The notes under the pieces: model-generated
Seen by the model: only the letters and a program-made list of their open reading frames with translations
The model's database searches: none
Told to the model about the DNA's origin: nothing
Shown: positions 43,386-52,255 of the stretch, one piece after another
How positions within the stretch are numbered: the first letter of the stretch is position 1
How the letters are laid out: every line of letters starts with the position of its first letter
DNA from: Vibrio rumoiensis
GTDB taxonomy: Bacteria; Pseudomonadota; Gammaproteobacteria; Enterobacterales; Vibrionaceae
Length of the DNA: 64,000 nt
Assembly (NCBI RefSeq): GCF_002218045.2
Contig: NZ_AP018685.1
Coordinates: 1,922,001-1,986,000, forward strand
Direction: 5' to 3'
Translations under genes and position numbers: made by a program

Positions 43386-43838
43386 ATGAAAATTTGGGTT
43401 GATGCTGACGCGTGTCCAAAAACGATACGAGAAACCATCTGTCGCGCTGCCGAACGCACCGGCATTACCACCACGTTTATTGCCAATCACTTAGTGCCAG
43501 TACCTAAACGTAACAACATCCATAGTGTACAAGTCGAAAGCGGTTTTGATATTGCTGACAATGAAATTGTGCGCCGTGTCGAAACTGGCGATTTGGTGAT
43601 CACATCCGATATTCCATTAGCCGATGAAGTGATCACTAAAGGCGGACAAGCGCTCAGTTCTCGTGGTGAGCTTTATACTAAGGACACCATCAAAGCTCGT
43701 CTTAATATTCGAGATTTTATGGATACTATGCGTTCAAGTGGTGTTCAAAGCGGAGGCCCTGCGCCATTATCGCAAACCGACAAGCGTGAGTTTGCGAATC
43801 ATTTGGATAGGATATTGGCGAAGAGCCGTAACTCGTAG
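43386..43838 (+). CDS. yaiI: UPF0178 family protein (YaiI/YqxD-like)
   Basis: 150 residues. The start MKIWVDADACPK is the family hallmark and resembles PIN/NYN-type nuclease folds (WVDADACP, LVITSDIPLADEVI, GGPAPLSQTDKREFANHLD). Nuclease activity is only inferred. It ends the plus-strand group from 41655. Its last residues R-N-S and the TAG stop are encoded by a CTCGNNN element (CTCGTAG at 43832-43838). Confidence 0.9.
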   Translation: MKIWVDADACPKTIRETICRAAERTGITTTFIANHLVPVPKRNNIHSVQVESGFDIADNEIVRRVETGDLVITSDIPLADEVITKGGQALSSRGELYTKDTIKARLNIRDFMDTMRSSGVQSGGPAPLSQTDKREFANHLDRILAKSRNS

Positions 43839-43913
43839 CTCGGCCGCTGCGCTTCTCGTTACTCGAAAAAGATAACGGCAAAAGCATTCTTTAGCTCAAA
43901 TAAGCGAAGCGAC
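43832..43913. repeat. heptad element filling the gap between convergent UPF0178 and DUF2310 genes
   Basis: Plus strand: CTCGTAG, CTCGGCC, GCTGCGCTT, CTCGTTA, CTCGAAA, AAGATAA. The right end AATAAGCGAAGCGACC is, on the minus strand, the first sequence after the DUF2310 stop. CGCTGCGCTT and AAGCGAAGCG are inverse copies (9 of 10), so the RNA can fold. The gap at 51034-51158 has the same parts in the same order. Confidence 0.8.
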
Positions 43914-44699
43914 CTACTTCAAATGATCCCAGGATAAATTCGACACAATGCGGCAATCGTCGCATTTAAAATAGAAAATATCATGCAGCGGCGCTTCTAA
44001 TTTCCAATCGCCACCACAACGAGGACAAGGTCGATTTTGCTCAGCTTGCAAGCTTTCTCCCCCCACTCGGTATAAATAATAATAAGTCGGAATTTTTGTG
44101 ATGTATTCTAATCGACCACGTAGATCCCAACCTCGGCGGAATAAATCACTGTCTACTTGAGCAATTTCTTTCAAGCCAGCATGTTCCGCTTCACAAGCGC
44201 CGGCCATTTGCAATTCATCACAGGCTTGCCACTCTGTCTGCCATTTTATTAACGATTTATGATCGCCATTTAAGGTTGGCGGATTATGATACAAAGGGAT
44301 CGGTCTAAACGTATCACCACAGCGTAATGGTGAGCACGAGTGGACAAAAGTGGTATATAAAACCTGCCAACTCGGTGTGTTTTGCTCATCAAATGCCACG
44401 GTTTGCTCAGAGTTGAGATCTTGGCCAAGCACTTTGACTTTAGGTGCTAATACCTTAGCTTCCGTTAATCGCTGCAAACACACTTTGACATAATCAGAAT
44501 GATAATCCGCGTGTAAACTATTGGCTTCTGGGCAAATTAAGCGTGCCCGAAATTCTCCATCGCCAATAATAATCGGAAACTCTCGACCTAAAATCTGTCC
44601 GTTATAACGCAAAGCATCAAATAAGCCGTTAATTGCTTTTTCTACTGCATCAATAGTGGTGTTATCAAAACATTCAAATCGTAATTCGACTACGTACAC
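43914..44699 (-). CDS. Zn-ribbon-containing protein (DUF2310)
   Basis: 261 residues. The C-terminus carries a zinc ribbon CPRCGGDW ... CDDCRIV near residues 225-250. The rest (EFPIIIGDGEFRARLICPE, CSPLRCGDTFRPIPLYHNPP) resembles the DUF2310 family of vibrios, described as possible nucleic-acid binders. Activity unknown. It follows syd by 12 bases and is probably co-transcribed with it. Confidence 0.88.
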   Translation of the reverse strand: MYVVELRFECFDNTTIDAVEKAINGLFDALRYNGQILGREFPIIIGDGEFRARLICPEANSLHADYHSDYVKVCLQRLTEAKVLAPKVKVLGQDLNSEQTVAFDEQNTPSWQVLYTTFVHSCSPLRCGDTFRPIPLYHNPPTLNGDHKSLIKWQTEWQACDELQMAGACEAEHAGLKEIAQVDSDLFRRGWDLRGRLEYITKIPTYYYLYRVGGESLQAEQNRPCPRCGGDWKLEAPLHDIFYFKCDDCRIVSNLSWDHLK

Positions 44700-44711
44700 T
44701 TAAAACTCCAA

Positions 44712-45257
44712 CTACACTTCAGCTTGGCACTGTAATAAAAACTGCTCGATATTAGGCGATAACACATCACGTTTATCGGTACCTAGTCGCTCTAAAATCA
44801 CCTCACCAGAAATATTACAAATTGAAATCACATCCAACTCGGCATCAGTGGTACCAATGAAGATGGTCGGTTTTAATTTTAAGCGACGCTGCGTCACTAA
44901 GTGGCCTAGCAGGTTTTCTTGCAGGCGAATAAAGTCATCATCACTCCACACTTGTAACAAAGTGAATGGCTTACCTTTCCAAGACAAAGTAAGATCAGCG
45001 CTATATTGAGAGCCATAGAAGGTTTTCACATCTGGATGAATAAGCAATTCAATGCCACGCTCTAAATGGCTAAAATCGGCAAGTTCATCACGCTCTTGAG
45101 GTAACCACTCAATATTTTGGCCATCGGTACGTTGCACGCAAGGTGAAGGAATGCCCTCCATTTCATTGGCGATAGGAAAACTTTGATAGACCTCCTGCCA
45201 TTTATCCACAAATTCTGTGGTTAAAACCGCTAATGCCTGGGCAATATTGTGATTCAT
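44712..45257 (-). CDS. syd: SecY-interacting protein Syd
   Basis: Binds SecY at the cytoplasmic face and is thought to monitor assembly of the translocon. 181 residues, the length of the E. coli protein. Marks: the C-x-x-W-like start IAQALAVLTTEFVDKWQ, FYGSQYSADLTLSWKGKPFTLLQVW near 80, ENLLGHLVTQRRLKLKPTIFIG near 113, and the C-terminal FLLQCQ. Divergent from queF, as in other vibrios and enterobacteria. Confidence 0.95.
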   Translation of the reverse strand: MNHNIAQALAVLTTEFVDKWQEVYQSFPIANEMEGIPSPCVQRTDGQNIEWLPQERDELADFSHLERGIELLIHPDVKTFYGSQYSADLTLSWKGKPFTLLQVWSDDDFIRLQENLLGHLVTQRRLKLKPTIFIGTTDAELDVISICNISGEVILERLGTDKRDVLSPNIEQFLLQCQAEV

Positions 45258-45329
45258 TTAGGGCTCCCTGATGACAGTTAACTTTTGATTCAGTAATATT
45301 CAAACAAAATTTCGGATAAGAGAAGTCTC

Positions 45330-46199
45330 ATGCCCCACTCATCAAAGCAGACAAAATATGCTAATGCCAAAGAATTGCAAGGATTAACATTAGGTCAAGC
45401 GACACAATATAGCCATGACTATGATCCTAGCCTTTTACAGCCTGTCCCACGTAGCTTAAACCGCGATGATTTGGGGTTACATGATGTAACAACACTTCCT
45501 TTTGTCGGTGGCGATATTTGGACGTTATATGAGCTGTCATGGCTGAATAACAAAGGACTTCCTCAAGTTGCGATTGGTGATGTTATTTTACCCCCGACTA
45601 GCCCCAACTTAATTGAATCAAAGTCATTCAAGTTATACCTCAATAGCTTCAACCAAACTCGCTTTGAATCTTGGCAACAAGTTGAGCAAATTATCGCCCA
45701 AGACTTATCTAATTGCGCAGGAGAAACCGTAGAAGTCACACTGCATCCGCTAAGTCACTACACTCAGCAGCCTATCACGACCATGCAAGGTCAATGCATT
45801 GATGAACAAGATATTGAGATAACAAACTACCAATTCAATGAAAGTTATCTTGAAGACTCAACAGAACCTCAAGAAGTTAGTGAGTGCTTGCATAGTCATT
45901 TATTAAAGTCTAACTGCCTGATCACCAACCAACCGGATTGGGGCAGCGTTGAAATTGAATACACCGGCAAGAAAATCAATCAAGAAGCCCTATTGCGTTA
46001 TCTGGTTTCGTTTCGCGAACACAATGAATTCCATGAGCAATGTGTAGAACGTATTTTTTGCGACATTATGAAGTATTGCCAACCTGAACAATTAAGCGTT
46101 TATGCACGCTATACTCGCCGTGGTGGACTCGATATCAACCCATTCCGTTCTACACATCTTGCTAAACCAAGCCAGATGACTCGAATGGCTCGCCAATAA
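45330..46199 (+). CDS. queF: NADPH-dependent 7-cyano-7-deazaguanine reductase
   Basis: Reduces preQ0 to preQ1 in the pathway to queuosine in tRNA. 289 residues, the bimodular tunnelling-fold form. The nucleophilic cysteine is in LLKSNCLITNQPDWGSV near 195, and VSFREHNEFHEQCVERIF near 230 holds the NADPH-binding segment. TLYELSWLNNKGLPQVAI is near 68. The gene starts with ATG after AGAGAAG. No preQ1-type riboswitch was visible in the 72-base gap to syd. Confidence 0.96.
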   Translation: MPHSSKQTKYANAKELQGLTLGQATQYSHDYDPSLLQPVPRSLNRDDLGLHDVTTLPFVGGDIWTLYELSWLNNKGLPQVAIGDVILPPTSPNLIESKSFKLYLNSFNQTRFESWQQVEQIIAQDLSNCAGETVEVTLHPLSHYTQQPITTMQGQCIDEQDIEITNYQFNESYLEDSTEPQEVSECLHSHLLKSNCLITNQPDWGSVEIEYTGKKINQEALLRYLVSFREHNEFHEQCVERIFCDIMKYCQPEQLSVYARYTRRGGLDINPFRSTHLAKPSQMTRMARQ

Positions 46200-46280
46200 C
46201 AACGCACTGATCCCCATTCATAAATGTAGGCTTATTCTTACTTACAACTCAACAAGCTGTCACAATAATGCTAAGCTACG

Positions 46281-46336
46281 GATACCCAAGTGACCTGAAA
46301 ATACACGACTGTGTGCACTTCAAGTGATTGGGTATC
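46281..46336. repeat. 56-base palindromic element upstream of the TPR/GGDEF gene
   Basis: GATACCCAA (46281-46289) and TTGGGTATC (46328-46336) pair perfectly at the base, with an imperfect inner stem (GTGACCTGAA / TTCAAGTGA). Its arm resembles CCAAGTAGGCTTCAAAGTGC at 39790. It ends 36 bases before the start of the next gene. Confidence 0.75.
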
Positions 46337-46372
46337 ATTCATTTCGTACCGCTTCTTAGAGATATTGTAATT

Positions 46373-48655
46373 ATGAAAAAGATCCTTTGGATATGTATCG
46401 CTCTTATGCTGACATTCAGCTCTGCGCTTCAGGCCAAGGTCTATCTTTCTCCTATTCTCAATGAAGCGCATAAACTGCTCACCGTAAACCCTGAGCAATC
46501 CCTCGAGATCACCAAACAATATATTTCTAAGCGAAAACTCGTTTCAACCAAAAGTCAGGATTACACCTTATCGAGAGAAGGCAGTGAAAAAACCATTCGC
46601 ACACCTTCAACGTCAATTGAAGCTCTACAGATCATGGCGAGTGCCTACTACGCATTAGGCTCGCAAAACCTAGCGTTTATTACTTTGAAAAAAGCGGAAG
46701 CTTTAGCAAAAGAATATCAAGTTACCCAGCCATTAATCACAACCGAACTGGCCTATGCGCAATTACTTTGGCAATGGACCAAAGATCTAGAAAGGGTACA
46801 AAACCACCTTAATGAGATTTCCGCGCAAGTACAAAAAGAGACGACCAATAAAAATTGGCAGCAAGAAACCCTATATCAAATCAACATGCTACAAGCTGAG
46901 ATGAATGGCTACATGGGAAATGAAGTCAAAGCCAAAACCGCCTTCCAGCAAGCTTATCATTACTTAAATAGTGCTAAAACCACGGCACTGACTATCGATT
47001 ATCACTTACGATTAGGTCAGTACTATTTATTTCAAGATCAATATGACCAGTCGTTAACCGAACTTTTAACTACCTATTGGTTAGCGGTTAAAGAAAGTGA
47101 CAGCGTTGAACTCGCCAGAACAAACCTGTTACTTGCAAAACTATTTTACACTCGTCAAGTGTTTGATAAAGCGATTGAACATGCGACTGAAGCGGCTGAT
47201 TTTTATGACAATTACCCACATTCAATACCACTCTCCAATACCGTTAAATTAATGGCGGATATTTTCTTCAAGCAAGGTAAATACAATTTAGCTTTGGTGA
47301 ATTACTTGAATGTTTTGGACAATGAGACCAATCAAAAAAATATCGAACATGTCATTAAACTCAGGCTCGATATCGCTAAAACTTACCTAAAGCTTTTTGA
47401 TTTAACCCATGCTGAAACTTATTTAGAACAAGCTAAAATCCTAGTTGAACAGACTGATAACCAACAGTTAAAATCAGAAGCCTTATTATTAAGTGCAGGG
47501 CTTTCTTTACCTAAAAACCAGACCGAAACCGCTCTATCCGAGAGTAAAAAAGCATTAGCTATTGCAGAAAAAATACAAAATAAGCCTCTGCAAATGCAAG
47601 CCTATCAAGTGCAATCTGAAGCTTACCAACAGAAGAAAGATTACCAACAAGCATTGCTCATGCAGCAACAATACCTGCGTCTATGGCAAAGCCAACAAGA
47701 TCAATTTAATGCGATTAACGAAGATGTGTTTCGCCAACAAAAAGACATTATCGAAAAATCCCTTCATTACACAGGCTTGGAAGACAACTTAATTTACCTC
47801 AATGACCAATATGCAAAATATCAGCGAGCGACAGTTATCTCGATCATAGTGGCTTTCATTTTACTTTGCTTAGTGGTTCGCCGTGGTTACCTAATCCAAA
47901 AAATGCGTGAAGAGGTCGAAACTCAAACTATCGATTTATATCAACACCCAAGATCTGGCCTGCAAAATCTCAAGTTATTAAATGCCAAACTACCGAAATC
48001 ATTAGAAAGAAGTAATGCGGTATTCGAACAATGGCGACTCGGTGAACTCATTAATGAACCATTAAGTGACCGTCTGAATTTTGTTATGTTTGATTTTCCT
48101 TTTTTACGTAACATATACCTGAAACAAGGTTACAAAGCCGGACTTGAAATTGAAAAGCAATTTGGCGAATATATGACCGACCTTATTATTAAGCCTGCAC
48201 GCCTTTATCACTTCTCTGATGGATTATTTCTCTATATAGAACCCAAAAGCGACACGCAAAATACGCCAGATTATTTTTGTCATAAAATCCAAACTTGGAT
48301 CGACCAATTTGAGCCGAATCAAAATATCGACCGACGCTTTAGAATGGGCATGGCTGAATACCCATTTTTACCTCGTGCTTATACTGCAATTAATGATAAA
48401 GAACTCATCGATATTTTATTTATAGCGATTTATCTCGCACGTAAAATCAAAAAACGTTATCCAGATAAATCGTCTTATTGGGTACAGCTATCGGCAATAG
48501 AAAATGCGCCTGCTGCCAGTTTCGCCAGTAAAGACATTCGTCATGCCTGTGAGCAAGCGGTCGAGCAAGGGTTAATAAAAATCCACACTTCCGGTGGTCA
48601 CGATGAGTTAGCCAAAGCTATTTTGCGTAATGACGAAAGCAGCTTAAATCTTTAA
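46373..48655 (+). CDS. TPR-repeat membrane protein with degenerate GGDEF domain
   Basis: 760 residues from the ATG at 46373; an upstream TTG at 46328 would translate the palindromic element and is rejected. A signal peptide ends SALQAK near 22. Residues 25-460 are helical TPR-like repeats, presumably periplasmic. One membrane helix (VISIIVAFILLCLVV) lies near 486-502. The cytoplasmic domain starts at HPRSGLQNLKLLN, which replaces D-x-L-T-G-L-x-N-R. Where the GGDEF loop should be (about 612-622) it reads HFSDGLFLYIE, so key catalytic residues are missing and cyclase activity is unlikely. It resembles a GGDEF-like protein found near queF in vibrios (possibly CdgG; not certain). Confidence 0.8.
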   Translation: MKKILWICIALMLTFSSALQAKVYLSPILNEAHKLLTVNPEQSLEITKQYISKRKLVSTKSQDYTLSREGSEKTIRTPSTSIEALQIMASAYYALGSQNLAFITLKKAEALAKEYQVTQPLITTELAYAQLLWQWTKDLERVQNHLNEISAQVQKETTNKNWQQETLYQINMLQAEMNGYMGNEVKAKTAFQQAYHYLNSAKTTALTIDYHLRLGQYYLFQDQYDQSLTELLTTYWLAVKESDSVELARTNLLLAKLFYTRQVFDKAIEHATEAADFYDNYPHSIPLSNTVKLMADIFFKQGKYNLALVNYLNVLDNETNQKNIEHVIKLRLDIAKTYLKLFDLTHAETYLEQAKILVEQTDNQQLKSEALLLSAGLSLPKNQTETALSESKKALAIAEKIQNKPLQMQAYQVQSEAYQQKKDYQQALLMQQQYLRLWQSQQDQFNAINEDVFRQQKDIIEKSLHYTGLEDNLIYLNDQYAKYQRATVISIIVAFILLCLVVRRGYLIQKMREEVETQTIDLYQHPRSGLQNLKLLNAKLPKSLERSNAVFEQWRLGELINEPLSDRLNFVMFDFPFLRNIYLKQGYKAGLEIEKQFGEYMTDLIIKPARLYHFSDGLFLYIEPKSDTQNTPDYFCHKIQTWIDQFEPNQNIDRRFRMGMAEYPFLPRAYTAINDKELIDILFIAIYLARKIKKRYPDKSSYWVQLSAIENAPAASFASKDIRHACEQAVEQGLIKIHTSGGHDELAKAILRNDESSLNL

Positions 48656-48808
48656 CGATCAAGCTTTAAAGTGTAAACAATGTCAAATAGATCACAGGCT
48701 TACCGATAAATATTATTGCCCACATATGGCGCAGTTAACAAAACCTGTGTAAGGTGAAAGCACCTACCGAAACAATCATAATTCATAATCGGTGAAAAGG
48801 AGCTTTCC

Positions 48809-50164
48809 ATGATTACTCAAATTAGCCCAATGGGCAGTTTAGATTTATTGTCTCAATTAGAAGTGAGCAAGCTAAAAAAGGCCGCTTCTAGCGATCTTTA
48901 TCAACTTTATCGTAGCTGTTCACTTGCCGTCTTAAACTCCGGTAGCCATACTGATGATTCTGAGCAGTTACTTAAATTAAACGAATCTTTTGAAATTGAA
49001 GTTCTCCGCCGCGAGCGTGGCATTAAACTTGAGTTAACCGATGCACCTGAACATGCTTTCGTTGATGGCACCATCATCAAAGGCATTCAATCTCACTTAT
49101 TTTCCGTACTGCGTGATATCGTCTTCTTGCATGTACAATTAGCGGAAAGTCAGCGTCTACATCTAACCGACTCCACGCAAATATCTAACTTAGTCTTTGG
49201 TATTTTACGTAATGCCAAGGCACTACAACCGGGCACTGAGCCAAACCTTGTCGTTTGTTGGGGCGGCCACTCTATCAACCCTATCGAATACCAATATACT
49301 CGTGAAGTGGGCAATGAACTTGGTTTACGAGAAATGAATATTTGTACCGGTTGTGGTCCCGGCGCCATGGAAGGTCCAATGAAAGGTGCGGCCGTTGGAC
49401 ACGCCAAACAGCGTTATTCTAACCAGCGCTATATTGGTTTAACTGAGCCCTCAATTATTGCCGCAGAGCCACCAAACCCAATCGTCAATGAATTGATCAT
49501 CATGCCTGATATCGAGAAGCGATTAGAAGGGTTTGTACGCTTAGGACACGGAATTATCATCTTCCCAGGTGGCCCAGGTACCGCCGAAGAGTTGCTGTAT
49601 ATTTTAGGTATATTGATGCATCCAAATAATGCCGACCAACCTTTGCCATTAGTACTTACTGGACCAAAAGAAAGTGAAGCTTACTTCCGCTCTATCGATC
49701 AGTTTATTCACGATACGCTTGGGCCTGAGGCGCAAAAACACTACCAAATCGTGATTGATGATCCGGCCAAAGCGGCGCGCATCATTAAAGACGCCATGCC
49801 GAAAGTCAAAGAACACCGTAAAGCTCACGAAGATGCTTATAGCTTCAACTGGTCCCTACACATTGCTGCGGATTTCCAAGCCCCATTTGAGCCCACGCAT
49901 GAATCAATGGCGGCTCTGGATTTACACCTAGACCAACCAGCGGAAAAACTGGCGGCCAATTTACGCAAAGCCTTCTCTGGTATTGTGGCAGGTAACGTAA
50001 AATCGGAAGGTATTCGTGAAATCAAAAAGCACGGTCCATTCATTATTGATGGCGACCGTAATTTGATGGAAAAAATGGATACACTATTGAACGACTTTGT
50101 TGAACAGCAACGGATGAAACTACCCGGCTCTGAGTACATTCCCTGCTATCGCATTGCGCGTTAA
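48809..50164 (+). CDS. ppnN: pyrimidine/purine nucleotide 5'-monophosphate nucleosidase
   Basis: Cleaves nucleoside monophosphates to base and ribose 5-phosphate. In E. coli it is activated by (p)ppGpp. 451 residues. The LOG-family core has VVCWGGHSINPIEYQYTREV near 150, CTGCGPGAMEGPMKGA near 180 and IIFPGGPGTAEELLYILGI near 250. The N- and C-terminal extensions are those of the PpnN (YgdH) group rather than short LOG proteins. AAAAGGAG precedes the ATG. It ends before a strong terminator and is next to xni, as in E. coli. Confidence 0.95.
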   Translation: MITQISPMGSLDLLSQLEVSKLKKAASSDLYQLYRSCSLAVLNSGSHTDDSEQLLKLNESFEIEVLRRERGIKLELTDAPEHAFVDGTIIKGIQSHLFSVLRDIVFLHVQLAESQRLHLTDSTQISNLVFGILRNAKALQPGTEPNLVVCWGGHSINPIEYQYTREVGNELGLREMNICTGCGPGAMEGPMKGAAVGHAKQRYSNQRYIGLTEPSIIAAEPPNPIVNELIIMPDIEKRLEGFVRLGHGIIIFPGGPGTAEELLYILGILMHPNNADQPLPLVLTGPKESEAYFRSIDQFIHDTLGPEAQKHYQIVIDDPAKAARIIKDAMPKVKEHRKAHEDAYSFNWSLHIAADFQAPFEPTHESMAALDLHLDQPAEKLAANLRKAFSGIVAGNVKSEGIREIKKHGPFIIDGDRNLMEKMDTLLNDFVEQQRMKLPGSEYIPCYRIAR

Positions 50165-50206
50165 TCCAAACTAAAAAATCGACCTCAACGAACATGAGTT
50201 TGTTAC

Positions 50207-50243
50207 AATGGCTCTGACTTACACGAAAAGTCAGAGCCATTTT
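50207..50243 (+). terminator. intrinsic terminator of ppnN
   Basis: AATGGCTCTGACTT and AAGTCAGAGCCATT form a 14-base-pair stem around an 8-base loop (less if the A pairs extend), followed by a T run. It ends 21 bases before the xni start, so xni transcription must begin by readthrough or within this space. Confidence 0.9.
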
Positions 50244-50264
50244 ATATGCTGCGTAGGAGAAGTT

Positions 50265-51044
50265 ATGTCAATTCATCTGGTGATCATCGATGCCCTCAAC
50301 CTGATCCGTCGAGTGCATTCCGCACAACCTGATCCCAACGATATTGACCGTACGATTACGACCACCAGCCGAACCATCAATAAGATTTTGGCTGAATCAC
50401 AACCCACTCATATCATTGCCGTCTTTGATCATCACCTGCAAGATAGAGGCTGGCGAGCTCAAGTGCTACCTAGCTATAAAGAAGACCGAAAACCGATGCC
50501 TGCCCCTCTCCTTACTGGTTTAGAAAAGATCCAATCCGCTTGGTGGGAACTTGGTATTGATTCATTACTCTCTGATGGCGACGAAGCCGATGATTTAGTG
50601 GCAACTCTTGCATACAAGGTCGCTTCAGCAGGAGAAAAAGCCACCATCATTTCAACCGATAAAGGCTACTGCCAACTACTCTCACCCAATATTCAAATTC
50701 GTGATTATTTCCAACATCGTTGGTTAGATGCCCCGTTTATTGAACAAGAATTTGGCGTCAAACCCGAGCAACTTGCCGATTATTGGGGATTAGTGGGCAT
50801 TAGCTCAAGTAAAGTTCCTGGTGTGCCGGGGATCGGACCAAAAGCCGCCAAGGAAATATTGCAACAATATGGTGATATTGAAGCCGCTTATGCCGCCGAA
50901 GATTTGGTGCCCAAATATCGTAAGAAGCTTGATGAGCACATTGAACTGGCACGTACCTGCAAGCGCATAGCTGCTCTACAAACAGATATGAAGCTAGGGT
51001 TTAATTTGCAGGATGTGAGGTTTGTTAACGAGGCTCGTAGCTAG
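50265..51044 (+). CDS. xni: flap endonuclease Xni (ExoIX)
   Basis: A homologue of the 5'-nuclease domain of DNA polymerase I; acts on flap structures. 259 residues from the ATG at 50265 (TAGGAGA before it). The start at 50208 lies inside the terminator and is rejected. Marks: LVIIDALNLIRRVH near 5, DGDEADDLVATLAY near 105, IISTDKGYCQLL near 127 and KVPGVPGIGPKAAKEIL (helix-hairpin-helix) near 185. The final codons A-R-S and the TAG come from a CTCGNNN element, so the C-terminus is probably acquired. Confidence 0.95.
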   Translation: MSIHLVIIDALNLIRRVHSAQPDPNDIDRTITTTSRTINKILAESQPTHIIAVFDHHLQDRGWRAQVLPSYKEDRKPMPAPLLTGLEKIQSAWWELGIDSLLSDGDEADDLVATLAYKVASAGEKATIISTDKGYCQLLSPNIQIRDYFQHRWLDAPFIEQEFGVKPEQLADYWGLVGISSSKVPGVPGIGPKAAKEILQQYGDIEAAYAAEDLVPKYRKKLDEHIELARTCKRIAALQTDMKLGFNLQDVRFVNEARS

Positions 51045-51158
51045 GACGCTGCGCTACTCGAGATTCGAAAAAGATAAAAAGAATAATTGAATTAGTGGCT
51101 CATACCATCAAGATACGAGCCACGATAAGCGAAGCGCCCAAGAAGCGCAGCGCTCGCT
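51034..51158. repeat. heptad element filling the gap between convergent xni and rlmM
   Basis: Plus strand: CTCGTAG, CTAGGAC, GCTGCGCTA, CTCGAGA, TTCGAAA, AAGATAA. The right end GATAAGCGAAGCGCCC followed by GAAGCGCAGCGCTCGC is, on the minus strand, the sequence just 3' of rlmM. It matches 43832-43913 unit for unit but has a longer middle. Confidence 0.8.
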
Positions 51159-51163
51159 GTAAA

Positions 51164-52255
51164 TCAATACGGCGAAATATTTTTTAGAATCTGCACATGA
51201 ACGGTAATTTCTTCACGGTCATGATACAAATGTTTCGCTTGCAGTTTAAAAAGCACATCATTTTCTTTAAAAAAGATCTTTAAGTTTTCAATGTCTTCCA
51301 ATACTTCATCGTAACGGCCTTTCATCGGCAGTTTTAAGTTAAAAATGGCTTCTTTGGCCAAGCCACGAATCAACCATTCACCCATCAATTGTGCCACGCG
51401 AGACGGTTTCTCGATCATGTCGCACACCAACCAGGTCACATTCTTTTTCGCTGGCTCAAATTTAAAACCATCAGCCGCATGGTATTTCACTTGGCCAGTG
51501 TCCATTAAACTTTGTGCCATCGCGCCATTATCCACCGCATGCACAAACATAGAGCGCTTAACTAACTGATAAGTCCAACCGCCAGGACAAGCTCCTAAAT
51601 CCACCGCCCACATACCAGGTGCTAAACGGGTATCCCATTCTTCTTTCGGAATGAAAACATGAAACGCTTCTTCCAATTTCAAGGTTGAACGGCTTGGCGC
51701 ATCCGATGGAAATTTTAAACGAGGAATGCCCATAAAGAACTGGGAGTTATTTTGTGATAATGAATAACCAACATAGCAATGGCCGGGCGCTACAAAACAA
51801 ATATGCAACACCGGTTTTTTAGCATTATCTTTTGCAAATAAGAAACCTTTACCACGCAACGCATTTCGCATAGGCACTGTAAACTTACGGCAGAATTTCA
51901 GCAGTTCTTTCGCTTCATTGGTATCCGGCGTTTCAATGCGAATATCACCACAAGTTGGGAATTTATCTTGCGCTTCAATCGCCGCTAGAATTGGAGAGAT
52001 ACGATCTTCTGTCGGCAAATCAGTTAATGCATCAGAAACGGCGATCATTTGACGCGCAAAAATCAGCGCCTTAAAGTCGAGAAGTTTGATCAGCTTATCC
52101 GCATCACCTTCTTGGTAACACTCGAAAAGCACGTAACCCGATAATCTTTTCACACGGGGAAAGCCAAAAATCTCTAAATTATTGGCTTTATCTTGGATTT
52201 CTCCTGCGCATTCTTTTTCAAAACCAGAACGGCAGTAAAGTAAAACGTGTTTCAC
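51164..52255 (-). CDS. rlmM: 23S rRNA 2'-O-ribose C2498 methyltransferase
   Basis: Methylates C2498 in the peptidyl transferase centre. 363 residues. An N-terminal THUMP-like part starts VLLYCRSGFEKECAGEI. The Rossmann methyltransferase has MWAVDLGACPGGWTYQLVKR near 215 and WLVCDMIEKPSRVAQLM near 265, with the K-D-K-E type residues of FtsJ-like enzymes (NLKLPMKGRY near 305). Last gene of the gcvA-hydrolase-DUF423-rlmM run; its start overlaps the DUF423 stop by four bases. Confidence 0.96.
   Translation of the reverse strand: MKHVLLYCRSGFEKECAGEIQDKANNLEIFGFPRVKRLSGYVLFECYQEGDADKLIKLLDFKALIFARQMIAVSDALTDLPTEDRISPILAAIEAQDKFPTCGDIRIETPDTNEAKELLKFCRKFTVPMRNALRGKGFLFAKDNAKKPVLHICFVAPGHCYVGYSLSQNNSQFFMGIPRLKFPSDAPSRSTLKLEEAFHVFIPKEEWDTRLAPGMWAVDLGACPGGWTYQLVKRSMFVHAVDNGAMAQSLMDTGQVKYHAADGFKFEPAKKNVTWLVCDMIEKPSRVAQLMGEWLIRGLAKEAIFNLKLPMKGRYDEVLEDIENLKIFFKENDVLFKLQAKHLYHDREEITVHVQILKNISPY

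Noticed and set aside
45258..45329. PreQ1 riboswitch before queF
   Set aside because: The gap is only 72 bases and no compact hairpin with an A-rich tail of that class was visible.
46373..48655. Active diguanylate cyclase
   Set aside because: The GGDEF motif is replaced by SDGLF and the D-x-L-T-G-L-x-N-R start is lost, so an active-cyclase annotation is not supported.
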